DNA of 64,000 nt from Allorhizobium ampelinum S4 (GTDB lineage: Bacteria; Pseudomonadota; Alphaproteobacteria; Rhizobiales; Rhizobiaceae): positions 310,001 to 374,000 of the forward strand of contig NC_011981.1 of assembly GCF_000016285.1 (NCBI RefSeq). Direction: 5' to 3'. The position numbers were made by a program, and so were the translations under genes. The notes under the pieces were generated by a model. It worked only from the letters and a program-made list of their open reading frames with translations. It was not told where the DNA came from and searched no databases. Shown here piece by piece: positions 9,257-17,546 of this stretch (position 1 is the stretch's first letter; every line of letters begins with the position of its first letter).

Positions 9257-11104
9257 TTAGCCGATATCGAAGGCCGCGACGCGGCGTCCAACGTCTCTAA
9301 ACTGCTGCTCCAGCACCTCGAGATCGGGGCAAGTAGGCGGAGCGGCAAGAGCCTCGTCTGCTGCACGTCCCAGCGGCAGGGCGAAGGCTGCAGTTACCAG
9401 CACGGTTTGGCCCGGTTCGACTGCGCCACGCAATTGCGGCAGGTTGGTTTTCGCCCATAAAAGATTGGTATTGGCAATCGGCACGTGAGCGCGGCCGATG
9501 CGTTGATGGTCGGATAGATCGACAATGGTGCTGATGTCCGTTTGCCCGAACCACACCGCGCGGCCAGCGCTTTCTTCCATACGGTCGCGGCTGAAATCGG
9601 CGCGGGCAATGGCAAAGCCGCCTTCGCTGGTCATCAGGCTGCGCGGTGTTGCAATCCGATGGATGCGGATATGCCAGGGATTTTGTGGAACGAGCCAGGT
9701 TTCGACGGTCACATCCGCCCAGGGCTTCCAGCGGGAATAGAGCCTGTCATCGGCAATCATCGCCTCTTCAAGCGTCTCGCGCATCCTAAAATGCACGCCA
9801 TCATCCGACAGGCCCAGCATGCCATCAAAACTGGCCGCATCGAAATGGCGATCATTGGCCTCGATATTGAAGGTATAGCGGGTTGAATAGACGAATTTGG
9901 CGTATTTCTCGTTGGAGCCACGCATCTTGTCATGTTCCTGGCCGGAGGCGAGAATAACGATATTGCCCGGCGTGTGCATGGCCACCATGCCCGGTTTTTC
10001 GAGCGGCACCGGCGCATTGAAGGACGGCGCTTCGGTTTCCGGCGCCAGCCAGAACGGGTGATCGGCGGGCAGGGCCAGCGGGAGAAAGAATTTCAGCGCC
10101 CAATAGGGCGAACCGGGCGAATTGTAGCTCTCGCTCATCAGCAGATTGGGATAGCCGTAGCCGACCGACAACACACCGTCGCGGTCGGCAATCGGCAATG
10201 CCGACCACCAGCGAATATGGCGCATATAATAGCCCTTGATCTCACCCCATGGCAGGGCATCAAGGTCGGCGAAGGCAAGCGCGCCCCAGAAACCACCAGC
10301 GGCAAAACGATAGGCCTGGCTACGCCCAAAAGCGAGTGCAGCGCCATCCGGGCCAAACCAATGGCGGATATCCCTGGCAAAGACCGTTGCGCGGTCGCGG
10401 AGACGGGTTTTACGGGCGTCGTCTTCGTTGGCAAGCACGGCATAAATCAGCCCATAAAAATGCATGGCAAAGGGAATGTAGTGGTCCACCCGACGCACCG
10501 GCCCATCGCGGTACCAGCCATCACCAATATCGAATCCTTCCAGCTCATCGAGATAGGCAATAGTCTTGGTGTGGTCGAATTCTACTCCGACCCGCTCCAG
10601 CCCCAGATCGACCAGAACCCGGAAGAATTTCCAATTGTTATCGACGTATTCGCGGTCTCGGGCGTGGAGCAGATAGGCCGAGACGGTGGCCTTGGCAGCA
10701 TCGTCCAGAGGCTCCCAGATATGCTGCGGCACCATGGCGAGCGCAAAGCCGATGGCGGCAAGCTCCACCAGCCGTTGGTTGCGATCAGAGACATCGCCCC
10801 AATAGTCTTCGTGTTGCGGATCGGTGCCATGGGTCAGGCCACGTCGGTAAAGATCCCAGTGCGGGAAATCGCCACCGCCCGCCGCAAAGGGTACGATACC
10901 CCACAGGGGCCGGGCAAAACCTTCGAGATCGGCAGCCGCATGATCGAAAATCGCGCCGGATGCGCCAAGCCGTACCCGTGCGCCGCCTTGCGAAAAATAG
11001 GGCAGGAGCGGCGTGAACAGGTCGAGCAGGGCTTTTGCCACATCATCGCGACTGCGCAAGGGGTTGCCGTAGAGCGGGTTGGCCTGGGCCGGATCGTAAA
11101 CCAC
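9257..11104 (-). CDS. DUF2264 domain-containing protein
   Basis: A 615-residue protein of the DUF2264 family, recognised from the N-terminal pattern (NPLYGNPLRSRDDVAKALL, then FARPLWGIVPFAAGGG, then DYWGDVSDRNQRLVELAAIGFAL) and the later GYPNLLMSESYNSPGSPYWALK segment. Members are large helical proteins next to carbohydrate-active enzymes; their reaction has not been established to my knowledge. No signal peptide. The start used is a GTG at 11104 because no in-frame ATG lies nearby; its ribosome site is weak. It sits between the binding-protein gene (with a hairpin in the gap) and the acyltransferase fusion, in an operon with GH88, so a role in degrading the imported uronate oligosaccharide is inferred. 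Confidence 0.88.
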   Translation of the reverse strand: MVYDPAQANPLYGNPLRSRDDVAKALLDLFTPLLPYFSQGGARVRLGASGAIFDHAAADLEGFARPLWGIVPFAAGGGDFPHWDLYRRGLTHGTDPQHEDYWGDVSDRNQRLVELAAIGFALAMVPQHIWEPLDDAAKATVSAYLLHARDREYVDNNWKFFRVLVDLGLERVGVEFDHTKTIAYLDELEGFDIGDGWYRDGPVRRVDHYIPFAMHFYGLIYAVLANEDDARKTRLRDRATVFARDIRHWFGPDGAALAFGRSQAYRFAAGGFWGALAFADLDALPWGEIKGYYMRHIRWWSALPIADRDGVLSVGYGYPNLLMSESYNSPGSPYWALKFFLPLALPADHPFWLAPETEAPSFNAPVPLEKPGMVAMHTPGNIVILASGQEHDKMRGSNEKYAKFVYSTRYTFNIEANDRHFDAASFDGMLGLSDDGVHFRMRETLEEAMIADDRLYSRWKPWADVTVETWLVPQNPWHIRIHRIATPRSLMTSEGGFAIARADFSRDRMEESAGRAVWFGQTDISTIVDLSDHQRIGRAHVPIANTNLLWAKTNLPQLRGAVEPGQTVLVTAAFALPLGRAADEALAAPPTCPDLEVLEQQFRDVGRRVAAFDIG

Positions 11105-11135
11105 AATCGATATCCATGAACTGTTTCGAATGAAT

Positions 11136-11165
11136 TGGCCGCAGGAAGGTGTGAACCTGCGGCCA
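11136..11165 (-). terminator. Hairpin after the binding-protein gene
   Basis: A perfect 10-bp stem, TGGCCGCAGG / CCTGCGGCCA, with a 10-nt loop lies just past the stop codon of the minus-strand binding-protein gene and before the DUF2264 gene. It is a candidate attenuator or mRNA 3'-end protector that would lower expression of the two distal enzymes. Confidence 0.55.
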
Positions 11166-11178
11166 GACTTGCTGTGGA

Positions 11179-12459
11179 CTATTTGATCGCCTTGACGCCG
11201 TCGTTCATCTCCTTCAGGCCATCGTCGATAGATGTGTTGTCTGTCATGATCGCGTCATGCACACGGTTCAGCACGACCTCGATTTTTGCTGCATTGGGAC
11301 TGACCGCCATTTCCAGATAGGACTTGCCGGCTTTAAGCGCCGCCTTGCTGTTTTCGTCCTGCGGGAAGCCGGGCAGCGAGGTGATCTTGGTGCTGACATC
11401 GTCTGTGCGCACCGCTGGCAAAGTTCCCGTATCGGCAATGATTGCCGCACCTTCAGGTCCAGTCACGAACTTGATGAAGTCAAGCGCCACGTCTTTGTGG
11501 GCTGAGTTGTTATTGACCGAAAGAGCCGCAATCTGCGCCGCCGTTGTGCCGGCTGCAACGCCGTCTGGGTGCGGGAATTTGACGATGCCCCAATTCTTGC
11601 TCTTGGATTCACCGGACTTTACCTTGGCGATCTGGGTGCCGATGAACCAGGTCCCCATCGGCAGCATACCGACCGTCCCGTTGAAGAACAGCGCCGAATA
11701 ATGGGTATTGGAGGTTTTCAGCGATGCATAGGACGGGATCGCACCTTCCTTTTGAAGCTTCAGCGCCCGCTCATACCAGGGCTTCAGAAAAGCGTAATCG
11801 CCACCGACCAGCGTATGCTGACCATCCATGATGCCCGGAAGCTGAACGGTCGAACGCCATGTGTGCAGCAATGCGCCGTAGGTCTTGTTGACCCCCATGC
11901 CGCCCTTCAGCTTAACTGCGATCTGGTCGAACTGTGTCCAGGTCATGTCATTGGTCGGGTAGGAAACGCCCGCTTTGTCGAAGATGTCCTTGTTATAATA
12001 GACCACCCAGAAGTCAGAGCGGAAGGGTATTGCATAGACCTTGCCGTCAATGCTCAGCTCCTCGATAAGCCCGCCATATCTAGCTTTGTCGATCTTCTGC
12101 TCGGTCATGAAACCGGAGAGATCGCCGATAGAGTTGGCCCGCACCAGGGTCGCGTAGCCCGGCACGTCCTTGATGGTGACGACGTCGATATCCTTGGCGC
12201 CACCGGTCAGTTGGGTGGCGATCATCTGCGTGTAGTCCTGCGAACCGAGATCCACCGGCTCGAATTTCACATTCGGATGCTTGGCCTGATAGGCTTCTAT
12301 CAGCGGCTTGTAATAGGCCACCTTGTCCCAGTCCCACAGCGCCCATTTCAAGGTGACGGGGGCTGCCGATTGTGCGAACGCGCCGCCTGCCATGACAGTG
12401 ACCATTCCCAGTGCCGCAGCGGCAATGGTCAGCGATATCCCAAATTTCTGCCTGTACAT
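11179..12459 (-). CDS. Extracellular sugar-binding protein of ABC transporter (CUT1)
   Basis: A 426-residue SBP_bac_1-type periplasmic binding protein. The signal peptide runs through about residue 30 (hydrophobic core LTIAAAALGMVTVMAGG, then AFA-QSA). The ATG at 12459 has AGGAGGAGAACA upstream; 48 further in-frame codons upstream have no signal-peptide logic and are rejected. Typical segments include MTWTQFDQIA and MLPMGTWFIG. It lies in the middle of the minus-strand operon, behind the DUF624 gene, with the two permeases (15533-17335) and ATPase (13232-14341) encoded upstream. The ligand is inferred to be an oligosaccharide with an unsaturated uronate end, from the GH88 and lyase-like neighbours. 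Confidence 0.93.
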   Translation of the reverse strand: MYRQKFGISLTIAAAALGMVTVMAGGAFAQSAAPVTLKWALWDWDKVAYYKPLIEAYQAKHPNVKFEPVDLGSQDYTQMIATQLTGGAKDIDVVTIKDVPGYATLVRANSIGDLSGFMTEQKIDKARYGGLIEELSIDGKVYAIPFRSDFWVVYYNKDIFDKAGVSYPTNDMTWTQFDQIAVKLKGGMGVNKTYGALLHTWRSTVQLPGIMDGQHTLVGGDYAFLKPWYERALKLQKEGAIPSYASLKTSNTHYSALFFNGTVGMLPMGTWFIGTQIAKVKSGESKSKNWGIVKFPHPDGVAAGTTAAQIAALSVNNNSAHKDVALDFIKFVTGPEGAAIIADTGTLPAVRTDDVSTKITSLPGFPQDENSKAALKAGKSYLEMAVSPNAAKIEVVLNRVHDAIMTDNTSIDDGLKEMNDGVKAIK

Positions 12460-12508
12460 TCTGTTCTCCTCCCTGATTGTCTCGTTGAAAGCGCCTCCCA
12501 GCGGCTTC

Positions 12509-13219
12509 CTATGATATTTTGGTTGTCCGATACGCCGCATCAGGCTCGGCCAAAACCAGTGCGGCTGCCCGATGCGCGGCGAATGAAACGGCGAACATTC
12601 CAAGTGAAAAATTGATCATTGCCGGCATGAAGACAGAAACCGGATAGAGCAGCACATGCACAAGCCAGAGGGCCGCGACAAACACCAGCGCTGCCACCGT
12701 CGGCAAGGGCCGCAGAAGCGTTGCCAGCGCCGATAGCCGCAGGATCTCCAGGACACCACGCTTGCTCATCACCGCAAGCACAATGAAATGCACCGACCAC
12801 ACGCCCACAAAACCGGTTGCGACAAGGCTGACAGCCAGAGGGCCGGCGTAGATCAGGCTGTCGCGCACTTGGGCGCCATAGGTTAAGATCGCACAAGAAC
12901 CGATCCACAGCGCCAGACCGGTTGCCAGACCCCATCCCGTTGCCACGGCTAAATAGCGGCGAAAGGCTTCGGCAAAATCACGCAGCAGGTAGACGTTGCG
13001 GTCCTCCACCATGGCGCGACACATACTGGCGGTGGCGAAGAGGGCTGCGGGCAGGGTGACGACAGGCAACGCGGCGACCAGAAACAGAAGGTTGAGCTTG
13101 ACCAGTTCCCACCATTCGCGCCCGATGATCTCGCAAAACAGTGCAACACCGGTGCGCTTCGGCGCATCCTTGGCGATGCCCTTTCCTTCTTTCGTCCAGA
13201 TGGCCTCCAACCATTGCAT
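12509..13219 (-). CDS. DUF624 (YesL-like) membrane protein
   Basis: A 236-residue polytopic membrane protein with about five or six hydrophobic segments. The N-terminal block EWWELVKLNLLFLVAALPVVTLPAA-like (about 35-60) matches the DUF624/YesL pattern, in which a W-x-L-V-x-L-N stretch precedes a Pro-rich first helix. YesL-like genes typically neighbour GH88/GH105 and sugar ABC genes in uronate and rhamnogalacturonan clusters. Its molecular job is unknown; an accessory role in transport or sensing is possible. It lies 12 bp after the ATPase... in transcription order the ATPase gene comes first and this gene begins 12 bp past its stop codon, with the binding-protein gene 49 bp downstream, so it is firmly inside the operon. 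Confidence 0.82.
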   Translation of the reverse strand: MQWLEAIWTKEGKGIAKDAPKRTGVALFCEIIGREWWELVKLNLLFLVAALPVVTLPAALFATASMCRAMVEDRNVYLLRDFAEAFRRYLAVATGWGLATGLALWIGSCAILTYGAQVRDSLIYAGPLAVSLVATGFVGVWSVHFIVLAVMSKRGVLEILRLSALATLLRPLPTVAALVFVAALWLVHVLLYPVSVFMPAMINFSLGMFAVSFAAHRAAALVLAEPDAAYRTTKIS

Positions 13220-13231
13220 CGTGTTGTCCTG

Positions 13232-14341
13232 TCAGTAAAGGATCGACCGCTCGGTTTGCGGATCGAACAATTGCGCATTGGTCATGTCGGCGGTGAGGCG
13301 CACCTGCTCACCAAGCCTGGCCTTGAAGCGCGGTGACACGCGGGCAACGACCGAGCGTCCGGCAACGACGAGATTGAGATGCACTTCCGAGCCCATCGGT
13401 TCGGCCAATTCAACGACCGCCTCAAAGGGTGCCGTATTGGCAGGGTCGATATCGCCCGGTGCCAGTTCATGAAAGTTTTCAGGCCGTATGCCCAGAATGA
13501 TGTCGCGGTCCAGATAGGGCGCGATGCGGCTCTGGTCGAAGGTGTTCGGCAAGGGTAGGGCATGATCGTTGAAGACGGCGACGAAACCATCCTCCTGGCG
13601 CCGGATCGTCGAGGGCAGCATGTTCATCTGCGGCGCACCGATAAAGCCCGCCACAAACATGTTGATCGGATGGTCATAGAGCCGCTGCGGCGTATCGACC
13701 TGCTGGATGTGGCCATCCTTCATGACAACGATACGGTCGGCCATGGTCATGGCCTCTACCTGATCATGGGTCACGTAGATGAAGGTGGCGTTCAGCCGCT
13801 TATGCAGCTTGGATATTTCGGCGCGCATCGTGCCGCGTAGCTTGGCATCGAGGTTGGACAGCGGTTCGTCGAGCAGAAACACTTCCGGATTGCGCACCAT
13901 CGCACGGCCCAGCGCCACGCGCTGCCGCTGGCCTCCCGACAGTGCCTTGGGCTTGCGGTTCAGAAGATGGGTGATGTCGAGGATCTTTGCCGCTTCCTGG
14001 ACTTTTGTCTCGATCACATCGCGCGGCGCTTTCCGCAGCTCAAGTCCGAACGCCATGTTCTTGTAGACAGTCATATGCGGATAGAGCGCATAATTCTGGA
14101 AAACCATGGCAATGTCGCGGTCCTTTGACGGCACGTCATTCATCAGGTCCTCGCCGATCAGCAATTGCCCGCCGGAGATCTCCTCAAGCCCCGCAATCAT
14201 TCTGAGCGTGGTGGATTTGCCGCAGCCGGACGGTCCGACGAGAATGATGAATTCCTTGTCGGCGATCTCAAGGTCGATATCGTGCACCACTTTCAGTGCA
14301 CCGAAGGATTTGTTGAGCTTTTTCAGCGAAATGCTTGCCAT
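13232..14341 (-). CDS. Sugar ABC transporter ATP-binding protein, UgpC/MalK-like
   Basis: A 369-residue ATPase of the CUT1 importer encoded in the same operon. Walker [10 protein letters not shown] is near 36-44, the signature [13 protein letters not shown] near 135-147, Walker B VFLLDEP just after, and H-loop [14 protein letters not shown]. The C-terminal region includes the regulatory TOBE domain with LGIRPENFHEL. A GAGGGATAA ribosome site precedes the ATG. It sits between the GH88 gene and the DUF624 gene, 14 bp from the former. Full length compared with the shorter paralogue at 6447-7445. Confidence 0.95.
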   Translation of the reverse strand: MASISLKKLNKSFGALKVVHDIDLEIADKEFIILVGPSGCGKSTTLRMIAGLEEISGGQLLIGEDLMNDVPSKDRDIAMVFQNYALYPHMTVYKNMAFGLELRKAPRDVIETKVQEAAKILDITHLLNRKPKALSGGQRQRVALGRAMVRNPEVFLLDEPLSNLDAKLRGTMRAEISKLHKRLNATFIYVTHDQVEAMTMADRIVVMKDGHIQQVDTPQRLYDHPINMFVAGFIGAPQMNMLPSTIRRQEDGFVAVFNDHALPLPNTFDQSRIAPYLDRDIILGIRPENFHELAPGDIDPANTAPFEAVVELAEPMGSEVHLNLVVAGRSVVARVSPRFKARLGEQVRLTADMTNAQLFDPQTERSILY

Positions 14342-14355
14342 TTATCCCTCACGCA

Positions 14356-15528
14356 TCACCAATAGGAGGACCAGTTGCGCGACAGGCGCGTCAAAGCTTC
14401 CATGTAATAGTAGTCGCCCCAGGACACGCATTCATCGACACCTTCGCCGCGACATGTGTTGTGTGGGGTTTTCTTCGAATAGGTGCCATGCAGAACAAGC
14501 CCGTTGGAAAGGGCCGGGTCCTTGACAGCATAGTGATCGGCCAGACTTTTCATCATCCTCCGGGCCAGATCGCGGTAGCGTGCGGCGTCCGCGTCTTCCA
14601 CGAGATCGGCCATTTCCAGAAGGCCGCAGGCGACGATGGAGGCGGACGAACTATCGCGCGGTTCGCCGTCCTCTGCCGAAAAGATCAGGTCCCAGACCGG
14701 CACGAGATCGTCTGGAAGCCGCTGCAGATAAAAGCCCAGCAGCCGCTCAAAAGCGTCGCGGTATTCGGCAATGCGCTCGTAACGATAGGACAGGGCCATG
14801 CCAGCAATGCCCCAGGCCTGTCCGCGTGCCCAGAAACTGTCATCGCTATAGCCCTGCTTGGTCACGCCCCGTACCGGAGCGCCGGTCGTGGGGTCCATGT
14901 AGAACGTGTGATAGGTGGAGCAGTCCTCCCGCACCGAATGGGCAAGCGTGGTGCGCGCATGGGAGAGCGCGATCTCGCGGTATTTTTCATCCCCTGTTTC
15001 GCCAGTCGCCCAATAGAGCAGCGGCAGGTTCAACAGGCAGTCGATGATGTAGCGGTATTCGTTTGGATTGCCCTTGGCGCCCCAGGCCTGGATGAATTGT
15101 CCGATGGGCTGGTAGCGTTCGATCAGCTGGTCGGCGGCAAGGAGTGCCGCCTTGCGTCCATCCTCGTCGCCCACCAGTTTCCACGCGGCAATGCAGGAGG
15201 GCGAATAGAGAAACCCCATATCGTGATGGTCGGTGGCGATACGGTTCTCGATGCGATGCAGGAAGCTTTGCACCTGAATCTGAGCGGCATATCGAAAGAC
15301 CTTATCGCCGCTGTGCTCATAGGCGAGCCAGATTTCGCCGGGCCAGAAACCTGCCGTCCATTGGTCGTTGGCAACCGCCGGATACCTGTTGCCGACGCTG
15401 GAATGGTTCTGTGCCGCATAGGTGAAGTCAGGCAGATTGCGCCGCACCTGGGCGACCGCGATCTCGAGCGCCATGGTCACCTGTTGATCGGTGATCGGCT
15501 GTGGCGCGTTGGAAAACATGGCATTCAT
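14356..15528 (-). CDS. Unsaturated glucuronyl hydrolase, glycoside hydrolase family 88
   Basis: A 390-residue alpha/alpha-barrel hydrolase that removes the 4,5-unsaturated uronate left at the non-reducing end by polysaccharide lyases, by hydrating the C4-C5 double bond. GH88 hallmarks are the ANDQWTAGFWPGEIWLAYE segment near 53-71, the HHDMGFLY motif with the catalytic Asp near 101-108, the DDSFWARGQAWGIAG block near 228-242, and CVSWGDYYYMEAL near the C-terminus. No signal peptide, so it acts on imported oligosaccharide. Length is normal for the family (about 370-400). It is 4 bp after a permease gene and faces a heparinase-like lyase gene, which together give a coherent lyase-import-hydration pathway. 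It could cleave glucuronyl or galacturonyl substrates; sequence alone does not decide. Confidence 0.92.
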   Translation of the reverse strand: MNAMFSNAPQPITDQQVTMALEIAVAQVRRNLPDFTYAAQNHSSVGNRYPAVANDQWTAGFWPGEIWLAYEHSGDKVFRYAAQIQVQSFLHRIENRIATDHHDMGFLYSPSCIAAWKLVGDEDGRKAALLAADQLIERYQPIGQFIQAWGAKGNPNEYRYIIDCLLNLPLLYWATGETGDEKYREIALSHARTTLAHSVREDCSTYHTFYMDPTTGAPVRGVTKQGYSDDSFWARGQAWGIAGMALSYRYERIAEYRDAFERLLGFYLQRLPDDLVPVWDLIFSAEDGEPRDSSSASIVACGLLEMADLVEDADAARYRDLARRMMKSLADHYAVKDPALSNGLVLHGTYSKKTPHNTCRGEGVDECVSWGDYYYMEALTRLSRNWSSYW

Positions 15529-15532
15529 GGCA

Positions 15533-16369
15533 TCACCCCTTCAGCCCGGTTGATGCGACGCCTTCAACAAAGAAGCGCTGCAAGGCGAGAAAGACAATCA
15601 GTACGGGAATGAGCGCGACGACCGACGCCGCCATGATCAGCCCGTATTCGGCGGAATATTGCGATATGAACATTCGAAGCCCGATCTGGATGGTCTTCAG
15701 TTCGGTCTTAGTGAGATAGATCATCGGCCCCAGAAAATCGTTCCATGTGGTCACGAAGGTGAAGATCGTCAGAGTCGATAGCGCTGGCTTCGACAGCGGC
15801 AGCATGATCTTCGCCCAGATCTGGTATTCGTTCATCCCGTCGATCCGGGCGGCTTCGCAGAGTTCTGTCGGGATCGACATATAGAACTGCCGCATCAGGA
15901 AGACGCCGAAGGCTGTGAACGCCTGCAAGCAGATCAGTGCCAGATGGGTGTTGTTCAGCCCGAATTCCCGCATCAGCAGGAATTGTGGCACCATATAGAC
16001 CTGCCAGGGCATGGCGATGGTGGCGATGTAGCCGAGAAACAGCGTGTTCTTGAAGGGAAAATGCAGTTTGGCGAAAGCATAGGCCGCGAAACTCGACGTC
16101 AACAATTGCAAAAGCGTGACGATGATCGTCAGCTTCGAGGTGTTGTAGATGAACAGGGCCAGCGGAATCTTCGTCCAGATATCGACATAGTTCTGCCAGC
16201 GCGGATGGGCCGGTATCCATTCGATCGGGAAGACAAAAACGTCGCGGTCGAGCTTTAGCGAGGCCGACAGCATCCAGGCAAACGGCAGCAGCATGATGAT
16301 GGTGACGGCGATGACCGTTGCGTAGATGGCAATTGTCGAGACATTGATCCTGCGTCCGGCAATCCGCAT
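15533..16369 (-). CDS. Sugar ABC transporter permease, MalG-like (CUT1)
   Basis: A 278-residue inner-membrane permease with about six hydrophobic segments and the EAA loop CEAARIDGMNEYQIWAKIMLPL-like at about 190-210. The C-terminus (ALQRFFVEGVASTGLKG) is typical of the MalG side of the family. It starts 3 bp past the stop of the MalF-like gene and ends 4 bp before GH88, so the three are tightly coupled. It pairs with the MalF-like subunit, the ATPase at 13232-14341 and the binding protein at 11179-12459. Confidence 0.94.
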   Translation of the reverse strand: MRIAGRRINVSTIAIYATVIAVTIIMLLPFAWMLSASLKLDRDVFVFPIEWIPAHPRWQNYVDIWTKIPLALFIYNTSKLTIIVTLLQLLTSSFAAYAFAKLHFPFKNTLFLGYIATIAMPWQVYMVPQFLLMREFGLNNTHLALICLQAFTAFGVFLMRQFYMSIPTELCEAARIDGMNEYQIWAKIMLPLSKPALSTLTIFTFVTTWNDFLGPMIYLTKTELKTIQIGLRMFISQYSAEYGLIMAASVVALIPVLIVFLALQRFFVEGVASTGLKG

Positions 16370-16372
16370 GGT

Positions 16373-17335
16373 TCAGTCCTCCCTCTGGCGACGGAACTGG
16401 ACCACGGTGACCGCCAGAACCAGGAAGAACAGCACCAGCGCAATCATGCTGGAATAGCCGAGATCCCAGGAAATGAAGGCTTCGTTATAGATATGATAGA
16501 CCAGCACGAGGGTAGAGGTTCCAGGTCCGCCCTGGGTGATCATATAGACCTGGTCGAACACCTTAAAGGACTGAATCGTCAGCATGACTGTGACGAAAAA
16601 CGTCGTCGGGGCAAGCTGCGGCACGGTGACATGCCGGAATTTCTGCCAGCCATTGGCACCGTCGAGACCGGCCGCCTCGTATAATTCGGCATTGATACCC
16701 TGTAGCCCGGCCAGATAGATGACCATGTAATAGCCCATGCTCTTCCAGATACCGAACAGGATGACGGTGACCATCGCCCAGTGCCGGTCAGCCGCCCAGC
16801 CGGGCATGTCATTGGGGTCGAGGCCGAGCGTGTAGAGCAGCATGTTCACCGGCCCCATTTCTGGGTTGAACAGCATGTTCCAGACGACAGCCACGGCGAC
16901 CAGTGACGCGACATAGGGAAAGAACATCGCGGTGCGGAAGAAATCGCGACCACGGATTTTCTGGTTGAGCAGAATGGCAAGGCCAAGCGCGCAGGCAAGC
17001 GTCGCAGGCACCGAGATAACAGTATAGATGACCGTGTTCCAGAAGGCGGAGATAAAGGTCTTGTCTTCAAACAGCCGCCAGAAATTATCGAGCCCGGCAA
17101 AGGTGATCGGGTTTGACCCATCCCAATGCATGAAAGCCAGCACAAAGGCGAACAGGATGGGACCGAGCGTGAAGACGGCAAAGCCCAGGAAATTCGGTGC
17201 AATGAAGGAATAGGCAATCAGCGCATTTTCGATCCGCCGCCGGCGCTTGGACACAATCCGCACCCTGCGCTTCGAACTCGCATCTTTGCCGTTCTCGGCG
17301 CTGCCGCCAGATAGAACCGGACTGATGACCGTCAT
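16373..17335 (-). CDS. Sugar ABC transporter permease, MalF-like (CUT1)
   Basis: A 320-residue inner-membrane permease with a long basic N-terminal tail (SKRRVRIVSKRRRRIENA) before the first helix and the EAA loop LYEAAGLDGANGWQKFRHVTVPQL-like near 220. The start at 17335 has GGGAGGAAAG upstream. It is the first gene of the eight-gene minus-strand operon and is transcribed divergently from the heparinase-like gene across a 211-bp gap that carries a motif also found upstream of the local GntR gene. Confidence 0.94.
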   Translation of the reverse strand: MTVISPVLSGGSAENGKDASSKRRVRIVSKRRRRIENALIAYSFIAPNFLGFAVFTLGPILFAFVLAFMHWDGSNPITFAGLDNFWRLFEDKTFISAFWNTVIYTVISVPATLACALGLAILLNQKIRGRDFFRTAMFFPYVASLVAVAVVWNMLFNPEMGPVNMLLYTLGLDPNDMPGWAADRHWAMVTVILFGIWKSMGYYMVIYLAGLQGINAELYEAAGLDGANGWQKFRHVTVPQLAPTTFFVTVMLTIQSFKVFDQVYMITQGGPGTSTLVLVYHIYNEAFISWDLGYSSMIALVLFFLVLAVTVVQFRRQRED

Positions 17336-17463
17336 CAGCTTTCCTCCCGCACGAAGCCTATCGTGCCATGCTCAAGCGTTCCATGCGGGGCCGCCTGTCG
17401 GTTGCACCCGTCTCCCGATCCCTGCATAGCATAGATCGTTTATTGGTCAAACAACTTCCGATA

Positions 17464-17480
17464 ACATCAGACAAATTTAC
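17464..17480 (+). promoter_or_regulatory. Candidate GntR operator in the divergent promoter region
   Basis: ACATCAGACAAATTTAC differs at only two positions from ACATCAGACATATTTAT, read on the minus strand at 21006-21022 upstream of the GntR gene. The copy here lies in the 211-bp region between the divergent MalF-like and heparinase-like genes. A shared operator or promoter element is the simplest explanation. A GTATGAT half-site also occurs at 17498-17504, matching the arm of the palindrome upstream of the GntR gene. Confidence 0.45.
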
Positions 17481-17546
17481 TGGAAAGGTGAAAATAGGTA
17501 TGATAGCAGGGGATTGCTAGACGGTGAGGAAGGGGAGGTGAGCATA

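Noticed and set aside
9932..11119. A 395-codon plus-strand open frame opposite the DUF2264 gene
   Set aside because: No family resemblance and full overlap with a conserved gene in the opposite strand; treated as a shadow.
14335..15612. A 425-codon plus-strand open frame opposite the GH88 gene
   Set aside because: It runs across GH88 and both neighbouring gene junctions, which real genes here do not, and shows no domain.
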